From Maritimibacter alkaliphilus (lineage in GTDB: Bacteria > Pseudomonadota > Alphaproteobacteria > Rhodobacterales > Rhodobacteraceae): 64,000 bases of DNA. The notes below the pieces were generated by a model. The model ran no database searches. It was not told the origin of the DNA and saw nothing but the letters and a program-made list of their open reading frames with translations. The stretch covers positions 992,001 to 1,056,000 of the forward strand of contig NZ_JAHVIT010000002.1 of NCBI RefSeq assembly GCF_019801605.1, given 5' to 3'. The position numbers were made by a program, and so were the translations under genes. The first letter of the stretch is position 1. Each line of letters opens with the position of its first letter. Below are positions 24,985-33,783 of the stretch, piece after piece.

Positions 24985-25542
24985 CTAACGTATCTCTATG
25001 ACACCCTGTTCCGTCACGATCAGGTCCAGCGGCTGATCGGTCTCTTCCATCGGCAGCGCGTCGGCTTCCTGCGCGGCATAGGCAAAGCCGATGGCCAGCA
25101 CGGCGTGGCGCTGCCGCAGCCGTTCCAGCGTGCGGTCGTAGAAGCCGCCGCCATAGCCCAGCCGGGCCCCCGCCCGAGTGAAGGCCACCAGCGGCACGAT
25201 GAGGATCTCGGGATCCACGGGCACGGGATCGGCGGGGACCATGGCACCGAAGGGGCCCGTGATCATCTCCGCATCGGGCTCCCACGCGTGGAAGTCGAGC
25301 GGCTGGCCCGCGCCCCGGATCACCGGCACGGCGACGGGGCCGTGGGCCGCGGCCTCCGCCATGGCGGGCAGGGGGGAGATCTCGGAGCGGATCGGCATGT
25401 AGCCCGCCAGCGGCACGCCGCGATAGCCGGCCAGCACCTGTGACAGGTGTCCGGCCCGGCCCGCGCCACCCGCCGCGTGGGCCGCCTTGCGCCGGGCGAA
25501 GGCCGCCTTGCGCGCGGCTGCCTTGGCCTCCGCGAGGCTCAC
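24985..25542 (-). CDS. 5-formyltetrahydrofolate cyclo-ligase
   Basis: 185-aa enzyme that converts 5-formyl-THF to 5,10-methenyl-THF with ATP and so returns folate made as a by-product of glycine/serine metabolism. Motifs are GYMPIRSEISPLP, DPEILIVPLVAFTRAGARLGYGGGFYDR (in two parts) and GFAYAAQE. Its ATG overlaps the mgtE stop by 4 bp (25539-25542), which implies translational coupling. Length is normal. Confidence 0.92.
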   Translation of the reverse strand: MSLAEAKAAARKAAFARRKAAHAAGGAGRAGHLSQVLAGYRGVPLAGYMPIRSEISPLPAMAEAAAHGPVAVPVIRGAGQPLDFHAWEPDAEMITGPFGAMVPADPVPVDPEILIVPLVAFTRAGARLGYGGGFYDRTLERLRQRHAVLAIGFAYAAQEADALPMEETDQPLDLIVTEQGVIEIR

Positions 25543-27026
25543 AGCAGGATGATCCCGGCCAGACCGAGGAAGGCGAAGAAGCCCACCACGTCGGTGACGG
25601 TGGTCACGAAGGTGCCCGAGGCCAGCGCCGGGTCGACCTTGAACTTCTCCAGCACCACCGGGACGACGGTGCCCGCCAGGCCGGCGACCAGCAGGTTGAT
25701 CACCATGGCGAGCGCGATGACGAGGCCCAGCTTCGGCTCTCCGAACCAGACCATGCCGATGATCCCCATCACCACGGCGAAGGCGAGGCCGTTCATCAGC
25801 CCCACCAGCGCCTCCCGCCGGATCACCCGCCAGACGTTGGAGCCGGTGAGGTCGCGGGTGGCGATGGCGCGCACCGCGACGGTCAGGCTCTGCGTGCCCG
25901 CATTGCCGCCCATGGAGGCCACGATGGGCATCAGCACGGCCAGCGCCACGAACTGCGCGATCGTCCCCTCGAAGAGCGAGATCACCAGCGAGGCGATGAT
26001 CGCCGTGGCGAGGTTCACCGCCAGCCAGGGGAAGCGTTGCTTAAGCGTCTGGAACACCCGGTCGTTGAGCGAGCTTTCCTCGCCCACACCGGCGAGGCGC
26101 AGGATGTCCTCCTCGTGTTCCTCGTCCAGCACGATCATCGCGTCGTCGATGGTGATCACCCCCACCAGACGCTCGTCCTCGTCCACCACGGGGGCCGAGA
26201 TCAGGTGGTACTGGTTGAAGGCATAGGCCACTTCGCCCTCGTCCTGATCCGCGGGGATCGTGCGGAAGGAGGGTTCGGTAATCTCGGCCAGTTTCGAGGC
26301 CCGGGGCGCGGCCATCAGGCGGCCGAGCTGGACATGGGCCACCGGCTTCATCCGCGGATCGACGAGGATCACGTGGTAGAACTGGTCCGGCAGGTCGTCG
26401 CGCTCGCGCATGTAGTCGATCGCCTCGCCCACGGACCAGAACTCCGGCACGGCCACGACCTCGCGCTGCATCAGGCGGCCGGCGGATTCCTCGGGATAGG
26501 TCAGCGCCTGTTCGACGGCGACCCGGTCGCTGTCGTCGAGCGCGTCGAGGATCGCCTCCTGCTGCGGCTCCTCGAGGTATTCGAGCAGGTCGACGACGTC
26601 GTCCGAATCCAGTTCCCGGACAGCGTCGGCCAGCACCTCCGGCTTCATCAGCCGGATGACTTCCTCGCGGATCGATTCCTCGAGTTCCGAGAGGATCTCG
26701 CCGTCGAGTTCCCGGTCGTAGAGCAGGACGATCCGGCGCCGGTCGTAGGCGTTCACCTGTTCGAGGATGTCGGCGATGTCGGCCGCGTGCAGCGGCTCCA
26801 TCAGCTCGGTCAGGCTCTCGCGGTCGCCGGTTTCCACGGCATAGAGGATCGCCGCGATGGTCTTGCGGTCGATATGGTAGGCCGGGGTGTCCTCGGCCTC
26901 GTCGTCCTCGGCGTCGTGGGCGGCCTCGGTCGCCTGAGCGGCGCGCGCCTCGGGGTCCGCGGCCGTCTCGGGCCGGGTGCGGGACAGGTCGTCTTCGCGG
27001 GTCTGGTCGTCTTTTCTGTCGCTCAT
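25539..27026 (-). CDS. mgtE: Magnesium transporter MgtE
   Basis: 495-aa Mg2+ channel. An acidic N-terminal extension leads to the MgtE_N superhelix (LHAADIADILEQ, YPEESAGRLM), then a CBS pair (DEDERLVGVITIDDAMIVLD), then five membrane helices from about residue 325 with the pore motif PIVASMGGNAGTQSL. Cytosolic Mg2+ binding to the N and CBS domains closes the channel in known homologs. It is the first gene of the mgtE - cyclo-ligase - COG4307 set and is divergent from guaD. Confidence 0.96.
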   Translation of the reverse strand: MSDRKDDQTREDDLSRTRPETAADPEARAAQATEAAHDAEDDEAEDTPAYHIDRKTIAAILYAVETGDRESLTELMEPLHAADIADILEQVNAYDRRRIVLLYDRELDGEILSELEESIREEVIRLMKPEVLADAVRELDSDDVVDLLEYLEEPQQEAILDALDDSDRVAVEQALTYPEESAGRLMQREVVAVPEFWSVGEAIDYMRERDDLPDQFYHVILVDPRMKPVAHVQLGRLMAAPRASKLAEITEPSFRTIPADQDEGEVAYAFNQYHLISAPVVDEDERLVGVITIDDAMIVLDEEHEEDILRLAGVGEESSLNDRVFQTLKQRFPWLAVNLATAIIASLVISLFEGTIAQFVALAVLMPIVASMGGNAGTQSLTVAVRAIATRDLTGSNVWRVIRREALVGLMNGLAFAVVMGIIGMVWFGEPKLGLVIALAMVINLLVAGLAGTVVPVVLEKFKVDPALASGTFVTTVTDVVGFFAFLGLAGIILL

Positions 27027-27236
27027 GTCCTGCCCGTTCTGCTTTGATCCGAGAATAGAGGAGACTGCTGGCGAGACAATGCTTGGTGCGGGTTTTCAAC
27101 GCGGATTTGCACGGGGGCGGACGGGCAGGGGCGGCCGTCCGGCGCTGACGTCGCGCGGCGATTTACCCGGGCGGCGGCAGGGGCTAGGCTGCCCTGCGGT
27201 GCATCGCATGGGTGCAGTCAGACCGGAGGGCGAGCA

Positions 27237-28526
27237 ATGGGCGAGATGACACTTCTGCTGGGCCAGACACTCAGCGTGAACGGCGATCCCTTTGCCGCGG
27301 GCTGGGAGGCGGTGGCGCAGGTCGAAAGCCGCGGCGGCGTGCTGGTCGAGGATGGGCTGATCCGCTCCGTCGGGCCGGCGGACGAGCTGCGCGCGGCCCA
27401 CCCGGAGGCGGAGCTGCGCGATTACGGCGACGGGCTGATCCTGCCCGGCTTCATCGACGCCCATGCCCATTTCCCGCAGACCGCGATGATCGCGTCCTGG
27501 GGCAAGCGGCTGATCGACTGGCTCAACACCTACACCTTCCCCGAAGAGATGCGCTTTGCCGATCCGGCCTACGCGGGCGAGATCGCGAAACGCTACTTCG
27601 ACCTGACCGCCGCCCATGGCACCACGACGATGGCCAGTTTCTGCACCATCCACCCCGCCTCGGTGGAGGCCTATTTCGCCGAGGCCGAGGCCCGCGGGCA
27701 GCGCGTCGTGGCGGGCAAGACCTGCATGGACCGGAACGCCCCGGAGGGGCTGCGCGACACCGCGCAATCGGCCTATGACGACAGCAAGGCTCTGCTGGAG
27801 ACGTGGCACGGACGCGGGCGGATCTCCTACGCGATCACGCCGCGCTTCTCGCCCACCTCCACGCCCGAGCAGCTGTCGGCCATGGGCGCACTCTGGGCCG
27901 AGCACCCCGAGTGCCTGATGCAGACCCACCTGAGCGAGCAGACCGACGAGATCGCCTGGGTGAAGGCGCTTTTCCCCACGGCGCGCGATTACCTCGACAC
28001 CTACGAGGCCCACGGGCTGCTGGGGCCGGGGGGGCTCTACGGCCACGCGATCCACCTGGAGGCGCGCGAGATCGACCGGCTGAAGGAGGTCGACGCCTCG
28101 CTGGTGCATTGCCCGACCTCGAACACCTTCATCGGTTCGGGGCTCTTCGACATGATGGGGCTGGCATCCTGGGGGCTGCGCGTGGGGCTTGCGACCGATA
28201 CCGGCGGCGGCTCCTCCTTCTCGATGCTGCGGACCATGGCGGCGGCCTACGAGATCGCGCAGCTGCGCGGCGAGGCGCTGCATCCCGCGCAGCTGGTCTG
28301 GCTCGCCACCGGCGGCTCGGCCCGGGCGCTCAGGATGGAGGACCGGATCGGGCGGCTGATGCCGGGGATGGAGGCGGACCTCGTGGTGCTCGACCTCGCC
28401 TCGACCCCCGCCATCGCGCAGCGCGCGGCAGAGGCCGACGACCTCTGGGAGGCGCTCTTCCCCACCATCATGATGGGCGACGACCGCGCGGTGCGCGCGG
28501 TGTGGATCAACGGGCGCGCGACCTGA
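27237..28526 (+). CDS. guaD: Guanine deaminase
   Basis: 429-aa amidohydrolase that converts guanine to xanthine and ammonia. The metal ligands are visible in GFIDAHAHFPQT, QTHLSEQ, GHAIHL and LATDTGGGSS. The family-specific FPQTAMIASWGK, NTYTFPEE and CPTSNTFIGSGLF stretches are present. ATG 27237 is preceded by GGAGGG. It appears monocistronic. A GC hairpin and a dispersed intergenic repeat follow the stop. Confidence 0.94.
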   Translation: MGEMTLLLGQTLSVNGDPFAAGWEAVAQVESRGGVLVEDGLIRSVGPADELRAAHPEAELRDYGDGLILPGFIDAHAHFPQTAMIASWGKRLIDWLNTYTFPEEMRFADPAYAGEIAKRYFDLTAAHGTTTMASFCTIHPASVEAYFAEAEARGQRVVAGKTCMDRNAPEGLRDTAQSAYDDSKALLETWHGRGRISYAITPRFSPTSTPEQLSAMGALWAEHPECLMQTHLSEQTDEIAWVKALFPTARDYLDTYEAHGLLGPGGLYGHAIHLEAREIDRLKEVDASLVHCPTSNTFIGSGLFDMMGLASWGLRVGLATDTGGGSSFSMLRTMAAAYEIAQLRGEALHPAQLVWLATGGSARALRMEDRIGRLMPGMEADLVVLDLASTPAIAQRAAEADDLWEALFPTIMMGDDRAVRAVWINGRAT

Positions 28527-28555
28527 GGGGCGGCGCGCCCCGGGCAGGGGCGGGG

Positions 28556-28607
28556 GGCTGTCTGCCCCCCGTGCCCCCCGAGGATACTTGGGAACAGTGG
28601 ATGAAGG
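28556..28607. repeat. Hairpin plus dispersed Rhodobacterales-type intergenic motif, copy 1
   Basis: A GGGGGGC/GCCCCCC hairpin followed at 28579-28607 by CGAGGATACTTGGGAACAG and GGATGAAGG. It matches 25 of 29 bases of the minus-strand copy at 40914-40942. It lies between guaD and ybaB and could help end the guaD transcript. Confidence 0.6.
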
Positions 28608-28678
28608 CGGTTGTGGATCGCCTTTCGGCTTCCGATATGGTTTAGCAGGGCAAACCGACGCTTTTTGGAGAGAGAACG

Positions 28679-29023
28679 ATGTTCAAGGGTCTGGGACAGA
28701 TCGGCGACATGGCCAAGATGATGAAGGCCGCGCAGGAAATGCAGCAGAAGGTGACCGAGCTGCAGGCAGAGCTGGAAACGCTCGAAGTGCAGGGCGAAAG
28801 CGGCGCGGGCCTAGTCAAGGCACGTTGCACCGCCAAGGGGGTTCTGACGGGGCTCGATATCGACCCGTCGATCTTCAACCCCGACGAGAAGGAAGTGGTC
28901 GAGGACCTGATCCTCGCGGCGATCAAGGATGCGCAGCAGAAGGCGCAGGACAAGTCGCAGGCCGAGATGTCGAAGCTGACCGAGGGTCTCGGCCTGCCGG
29001 CCGACATGAAGATGCCGTTCTGA
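28679..29023 (+). CDS. YbaB/EbfC nucleoid-associated protein
   Basis: A 114-aa small DNA-binding dimer. It begins [25 protein letters not shown], then has the beta-sheet core ([19 protein letters not shown]) and a C-terminal helix ([16 protein letters not shown]). SD GGAGAGAG precedes the ATG. It sits 7 bp upstream of recR, the conserved ybaB-recR pairing seen across bacteria, although dnaX is not in front of it here. Confidence 0.94.
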   Translation: MFKGLGQIGDMAKMMKAAQEMQQKVTELQAELETLEVQGESGAGLVKARCTAKGVLTGLDIDPSIFNPDEKEVVEDLILAAIKDAQQKAQDKSQAEMSKLTEGLGLPADMKMPF

Positions 29024-29030
29024 GGGCATC

Positions 29031-29627
29031 TTGACCGAGGCCACCTCTGATATCGACGCGCTGATCGAGATGATGGCGCGGCTTCCCGGGCTCGGGCCGC
29101 GCTCGGCCCGGCGGGCCGTGCTGCATCTCATCGCGCGGCGGGACCTGCAGCTGATCCCGCTGGCCGACCAGATGGCCCGGGTGGCCAGCACGGTGCGCGA
29201 ATGCGTGGTCTGCGGCAACCTCGGCTCTGCCGACCGCTGCGACATCTGTCTGAGCGAGAAGCGCGCCAACGGCGAGCTCTGCGTGGTGGAGGACGTGGCC
29301 GACCTCTGGGCGATGGAGCGCTCGGGCGTGTTCCGGGGGCGGTATCACGTCCTCGGCGGCACGCTGAGCGCGCTGGACGCGGTGGGGCCGGACGAGCTGG
29401 GCATCCCCAAGCTGGTGCGCCGAGTGGGGGACGAGGGCGTGAGCGAGGTGATCCTCGCGCTGAATGCCACGGTGGATGGCCAGACCACGGCGCATTACAT
29501 CGCCGACCAGCTGGAAGGCCGGGTGCGGCTGACCTCGCTGGCGCAGGGCGTGCCGATCGGGGGGGAGCTCGACTACCTCGACGACGGGACGATCAGCGCG
29601 GCGCTCCGGGCCCGCAAGGACCTGTGA
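29031..29627 (+). CDS. recR: Recombination mediator RecR
   Basis: 198-aa protein of the RecFOR pathway that helps load RecA on gapped DNA. An N-terminal helix-hairpin-helix ([17 protein letters not shown]), a four-cysteine zinc finger ([16 protein letters not shown]), a Toprim core ([21 protein letters not shown]) and a C-terminal Walker-B-like segment are present. Translation probably starts at TTG 29031, only 7 bp after the ybaB stop. Confidence 0.95.
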   Translation: MTEATSDIDALIEMMARLPGLGPRSARRAVLHLIARRDLQLIPLADQMARVASTVRECVVCGNLGSADRCDICLSEKRANGELCVVEDVADLWAMERSGVFRGRYHVLGGTLSALDAVGPDELGIPKLVRRVGDEGVSEVILALNATVDGQTTAHYIADQLEGRVRLTSLAQGVPIGGELDYLDDGTISAALRARKDL

Positions 29628-29675
29628 GCCACGCAGCTCTCCGATCCGCCGGACGCTGAGCCGGCGGGGGAGGGT

Positions 29676-29721
29676 GCAAGAATTTTCGAAAATTCTTGCC
29701 AAAATTCTTCGAAGAATTTTG
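29676..29721. repeat. Two adjacent AT-rich perfect palindromes
   Basis: Palindrome 1 at 29676-29699 (24 bp; half GCAAGAATTTTC) and palindrome 2 at 29700-29721 (22 bp; half CAAAATTCTTC). The half-sites AAGAATTTT and AAAATTCTT recur in both, so outer arms can also pair. They lie between the convergent recR and prfB genes and could be a bidirectional terminator or a protein-binding cluster. Confidence 0.85.
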
Positions 29722-29723
29722 AC

Positions 29724-29804
29724 GCGCTCGTGGCGCTCGTGGCGCTCGTGGCGCTCGTGGCGCTCGTGGCGCTCGTGGCGCTCGTGGCGCTCGTGGCGCT
29801 CGTG
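29724..29804. repeat. 9-bp tandem repeat, nine perfect copies
   Basis: GCGCTCGTG repeated nine times without a mismatch, directly after the double palindrome and before the prfB stop. The unit length is a multiple of three, so frames stay open on both strands, but no supported gene contains it. Confidence 0.95.
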
Positions 29805-29848
29805 GCGCCGGGGAGGCGCGGGCCGCTCGCGGGGCCTGCGCTCCGGGA

Positions 29849-30973
29849 TCACTCCTCGGCGTTGGCCTCGGCGCGGGACTTGCCGCTGACGTCCATGGCC
29901 AGCGTTGCTGCCATGAAACCGTCGAGCGCCCCGTCGAGCACGCCGGAGGTGTCCGAGGTCTCGTGGTTGGTGCGCAGGTCCTTCACCATCTGGTAGGGCT
30001 GGAGCACGTAGGAGCGGATCTGGTTGCCCCAGCCGGCCGAGCCCTTGTTCTCATGCGCCTCGTTGATGGCCGCGTTCCGCTTGTCGAGCTCCAGCTGGTA
30101 GAGCCGCGATTTCAGGGCCTTCATGGCGATGTCGCGGTTCTGGTGCTGGGATTTCTCGGAGGAGGTCACAACGATGCCCGTGGGGTGGTGGGTGATCCGC
30201 ACCGCGGAGTCGGTGGTGTTCACGTGCTGGCCGCCCGCGCCCGAGGAGCGGTAGGTGTCGATCCGGATGTCGGCGGGGTTCACCTCGATCTCGATGTTGT
30301 CGTCGACCACCGGGTAGACCCAGACGGAGGCGAAGGAGGTCTCGCGCGTGCCCTTGCCGAAGGGGGAGATCCGCACGAGGCGGTGGACGCCGCTTTCGGA
30401 TTTCAGCCAGCCATAGGCGTTGTGGCCGGAAATCTTGTAGGAGACCGACTTGATGCCCGCCTCGGCGCCCGCTTCCTCCGACTGCAACTCGACCTTGTAG
30501 CCGCGCTTCTCGGCCCAGCGGACGTACATCCGCTGCAGCATCGAGGCCCAGTCACAGGCTTCGGTGCCACCTGCGCCGGCGTTGATCTCGAGGAAGGTGT
30601 CGTTGGCGTCGGCTTCGCCGTTGAGCAGCGCTTCGAGTTCCTTCTCGGCGGCCTTGGCCTTGAGCGCCTTCAGGGCGGCCTCGGCCTCGGTCACCACCTC
30701 GTCGTCGTCCTCCATCTCGCCGAGCTCGATCAACTCGACGTTGTCGGAGAGCTCCTGCTTGATGCCGTTGTAGATCGCCAGCTGGTCCACCAGCGCCTGA
30801 CGGTCACGCATCAGCGCCTGCGCCTTTGCCGGGTCATCCCAGAGGTTGGGATCCTCGACGCGGGCGTTGAATTCCTCCAGCCGGTATTGTGCCGTCTCGA
30901 GACCCATGCGCTGACCCAGCAGGGTCAGGCTCTTCTCGATGTCGGAAACGATGTTCTGGGCCTCGGTGCGCAT
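29849..30973 (-). CDS. prfB: Peptide chain release factor 2
   Basis: 374-aa class I release factor for UGA and UAA. The peptidyl-tRNA hydrolysis motif GAGGQHVN and the codon-recognition SPF tripeptide (RISPFGKG) are both present. The frame is uninterrupted, so the autoregulatory +1 frameshift of enterobacterial prfB is absent. It lies about 100 bp downstream of the PBP1A gene on the same strand, behind a GC hairpin (31015-31046). Confidence 0.96.
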   Translation of the reverse strand: MRTEAQNIVSDIEKSLTLLGQRMGLETAQYRLEEFNARVEDPNLWDDPAKAQALMRDRQALVDQLAIYNGIKQELSDNVELIELGEMEDDDEVVTEAEAALKALKAKAAEKELEALLNGEADANDTFLEINAGAGGTEACDWASMLQRMYVRWAEKRGYKVELQSEEAGAEAGIKSVSYKISGHNAYGWLKSESGVHRLVRISPFGKGTRETSFASVWVYPVVDDNIEIEVNPADIRIDTYRSSGAGGQHVNTTDSAVRITHHPTGIVVTSSEKSQHQNRDIAMKALKSRLYQLELDKRNAAINEAHENKGSAGWGNQIRSYVLQPYQMVKDLRTNHETSDTSGVLDGALDGFMAATLAMDVSGKSRAEANAEE

Positions 30974-31014
30974 GTCACAATCCGTCTGCTTCTCGGTGCC
31001 GCGTGATAGCAGCG

Positions 31015-31046
31015 GACCGGGGCCGCGGCAAGCGGCAGCCCCGGTC
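31015..31046 (-). terminator. GC hairpin between PBP1A and prfB
   Basis: GACCGGGGC (31015-31023) and GCCCCGGTC (31038-31046) with a 14-nt loop and no clear U-tract. It may be an attenuating or processing structure rather than a full terminator. Confidence 0.35.
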
Positions 31047-31072
31047 GCGCAGCCCTGCGGCCCGCTGTTTTC

Positions 31073-33622
31073 CTAGTAAAGACCGCCCGAGGAGACCGAG
31101 CCGAAGCTGGCCTTGGGCCCGACGACCGCGCGTTTGCCGGTGGAGGTGGTGACCTCGCGGGCGGACTGGCCGACCTCCTCGAAGAGGGGCAGGTTCGAGC
31201 CCATGGCAAAGCCGCCGTCGTAGAAGACACCGAAGACGGGCTCTTCGCCGTCGCGGAAGTATTCCGCCACCACGTTGTTGCCCGAGGCATCGTCCGACAG
31301 GCGCGCGCCGGTGAAGCGGTCAATCTTGATGAAGTGGCCACCCGGCGGGACCTTGAACTTGCCGCCACCGTATTTCTGGACCGCCTCGGTCATGAACTCC
31401 TGGAACACCGGGCCGCACATGCCGCCGCCCGAGGCACCCCGGCCCATGGGGCGGGGATCGTCGTAGCCGATGTAGCAGCCCGCGACGATGTTCGAGGTGA
31501 AGCCGAGGAACCAGACGTCACGGGCGTCGTTGGTGGTGCCGGTCTTGCCCGCGGTGGGCACCGGCAGGTTCACGGCGCGCGAGGCGGTGCCGCGCTGGAC
31601 CACGCCCTGCATCATCGAGGTCAGCTGGTAGGCGGTGATCGCATCCATCACCCGCTGGCGTTTCGACACGATCGAGGGCGCCGCATGGGCGGGCAGGTTC
31701 GGGTTGGCGCAGTCGACGCAGTCCCGCTGGTCGTGGCGGTAGATCGTCTTGCCGTAGCGGTCCTGCACGCGGTCGACGAGGGTGGGTTCCACCCGCTCGC
31801 CGCCGTTGGCGAACATCGCGTAGGCCGAGATCATTTTGTAGAGCGTCGTCTCCTCGGAGCCGAGGGCGTTGGCGAGGTAGCGGCCCATGTTGTCGTAGAC
31901 GCCGAAGCGCTCCGCGTAGGAGGCCACGGTGTCCATGCCCACTTCCTGCGCGAGGCGCACGGTCATGAGGTTCCGCGAATGCTCGATCCCGGTCCGCATC
32001 GGCGTGGGGCCGTAGTACTGGTTCGAGGCGTTCTTGGGCCGCCACATGCCCTGCGGGGTGTTCACCTCGATCGGGGCGTCGATGATGATCGTCGCGGGGG
32101 TGTAGCCGCTGTCCAGCGCCGCGGCGTAGACGAAGGGCTTGAAGGACGACCCGGGCTGGCGTTCCGCCTGCGTGGCGCGGTTGAAGACCGAATGCTGGTA
32201 GGAGAAGCCGCCCTGCATCGCGATCACGCGACCGGTGTTCACGTCCATCGCCATGAAGCCGCCCTCGACCTCGGGCACCTGGCGCAGGGTCCAGCGGATG
32301 AAGCTGCCGTCGCTGTCCGAGGTCATGGCGCGCACCATGACGACGTCGCCCACCTCCAGCAGGTCGCCGGCGGTGCGGGCAGCAGAGGCAAGGCGGCCGT
32401 TTTCCAGCCGCTTGCGGGCCCATTGCACGTCATTGGCGGGGATCCAGTGGCCGTCGGCATCGTCGTCGACGCCCTCGATGCCGATGCGGGCATCGCTGCT
32501 GCCCACTTCCAGCACCACGGCGGGATGCCACTTGCCATCGACCTCGATGTCACGCGGGGCATTGAAGGAGGCGAGTGCGTCGCGCCACTTGTCGGCGGTC
32601 AGGTTCTCGGCCTCGATGGTGCCGAGACGGCCATGCCAGATCCCGCGCGAACGGTCGTATTTCTCCAGCGCGTGGCGCAGGGCCACGGCGGCCTCGACCT
32701 GCATCTCGGGGTCGATCGTGGCGCGGACGGAATAGCCGCCCGAGAAGAATTCGCCCTCGCCGAAGTCCTTGGACAGCTGGCGGCGGATCTCGTCGGTGAA
32801 GTAGTCGCGCGGGGGCAGGGTGCCCTTGAAGCTGTCGAAATCGCCGTTCTGGACCGAGCGCACGGGCTCCGCGATCTCGTGCTCCATGGTGGCCATGTCG
32901 ATGTAGCCGTTGTCTTCCATCTCGCGCAGCACGTAGTCGCGGCGTTGCTTCAGCCGCTCCTTGTTGCGCACCGGGTGGAAGTCCGAGGGCGCCTTGGGCA
33001 TCGAGGCGAGGAAGGCGGCCTCGTGCGGCTCAAGGTCGGCCAGCGACTTGTTGAAGTAGGTCTGGGCCGCGGCGGCGACGCCGTAGGAGTTCTGGCCGAG
33101 GAAGATTTCGTTCAGGTAGAGTTCGAGGATCTTGTCCTTCGACATCGACTCCTCGAGCCGCGAGGCAAGGATGATCTCCTTGATCTTGCGTTCGATCTTG
33201 CGGTCGCCGGAGAGCAGGAAGTTCTTCATCACCTGTTGGGTGATCGTCGAGGCGCCCCGCACGTTCTTGCCGCGCGACTTCACCGCGTCGATCCCGGCGG
33301 CCAGCATGCCGCGGGTGTCATAGCCGCCGTGGGTGTAGAAGTTCTTGTCCTCGGCGGAGATGAAGGCTTCCTTCACCAGGTCGGGGATCTCGTCCGCGGG
33401 CACGAAGATCCGGCGCTCGACGGCGAATTCGTCGATGATCTGGCCCTCGCCCGAGTAGATCCGGCTGATCGTCTTGGGCTGGTACTGCGCGAGGCTCTCA
33501 TGGCTGGGCAGATCCTGCCCGTAGATCCAGAACACCGCGCCGATGCTCAGCGCGACGACCATGATCCCCATGGTGATCAGCGTGAAGATGCCGCCGAAGA
33601 AGGAAAGAATGAATCTCAGCAA
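31073..33622 (-). CDS. mrcA: Penicillin-binding protein 1A (bifunctional glycosyltransferase/transpeptidase)
   Basis: Inner-membrane peptidoglycan polymerase and cross-linker, about 849 aa. One N-terminal membrane helix (LITMGIMVVALSIGAVFWIYG) precedes the GT51 domain (FISAEDKNFYTHGGYD, ASTITQQVMKNF, KEIILASRLEE, LNEIFLGQNSYGV), an OB-like insert and the transpeptidase domain with active serine QPGSSFKPF, the SRN-type motif EHSRNLMTV and KTGTTNDARD. The start is uncertain: TTG 33622 has GGGGG 6 nt upstream and gives the usual LLRFILSFF beginning, whereas the open frame extends to a TTG at 33676. Same strand and order as the upstream amidase. Confidence 0.95.
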   Translation of the reverse strand: MLRFILSFFGGIFTLITMGIMVVALSIGAVFWIYGQDLPSHESLAQYQPKTISRIYSGEGQIIDEFAVERRIFVPADEIPDLVKEAFISAEDKNFYTHGGYDTRGMLAAGIDAVKSRGKNVRGASTITQQVMKNFLLSGDRKIERKIKEIILASRLEESMSKDKILELYLNEIFLGQNSYGVAAAAQTYFNKSLADLEPHEAAFLASMPKAPSDFHPVRNKERLKQRRDYVLREMEDNGYIDMATMEHEIAEPVRSVQNGDFDSFKGTLPPRDYFTDEIRRQLSKDFGEGEFFSGGYSVRATIDPEMQVEAAVALRHALEKYDRSRGIWHGRLGTIEAENLTADKWRDALASFNAPRDIEVDGKWHPAVVLEVGSSDARIGIEGVDDDADGHWIPANDVQWARKRLENGRLASAARTAGDLLEVGDVVMVRAMTSDSDGSFIRWTLRQVPEVEGGFMAMDVNTGRVIAMQGGFSYQHSVFNRATQAERQPGSSFKPFVYAAALDSGYTPATIIIDAPIEVNTPQGMWRPKNASNQYYGPTPMRTGIEHSRNLMTVRLAQEVGMDTVASYAERFGVYDNMGRYLANALGSEETTLYKMISAYAMFANGGERVEPTLVDRVQDRYGKTIYRHDQRDCVDCANPNLPAHAAPSIVSKRQRVMDAITAYQLTSMMQGVVQRGTASRAVNLPVPTAGKTGTTNDARDVWFLGFTSNIVAGCYIGYDDPRPMGRGASGGGMCGPVFQEFMTEAVQKYGGGKFKVPPGGHFIKIDRFTGARLSDDASGNNVVAEYFRDGEEPVFGVFYDGGFAMGSNLPLFEEVGQSAREVTTSTGKRAVVGPKASFGSVSSGGLY

Positions 33623-33783
33623 GGTCTGCCCCCGATTGTTGAGGCAGTATATAGGCGCGCGTGCTGGCGCGGTCAAAACACATAGGGGTCAGGACGGGGC
33701 CGCGACGCGCCGTTTCCCTGCATGTGGTGGGTGCAGGCAGGCTGTGGCCCGCCGGTCGGGCATGGATGGGCGGAAACCCGCGG

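Noticed and set aside
28923-29852. Minus-strand frame starting GTGA over the prfB stop and encoding nine His-Glu-Arg repeats
   Set aside because: It looks translationally coupled to prfB, but it runs antisense through recR and ybaB, and its repeat is simply the 9-bp DNA array read in one frame.
29849-30973. Programmed frameshift in prfB
   Set aside because: The reading frame is continuous from start to stop, with no in-frame UGA near codon 25.
33623-33676. Longer N terminus of PBP1A starting at TTG 33676
   Set aside because: The added 18 residues contain Cys-rich sequence unlike the family start; TTG 33622 has a G-rich SD and gives the usual beginning. Not fully excluded.
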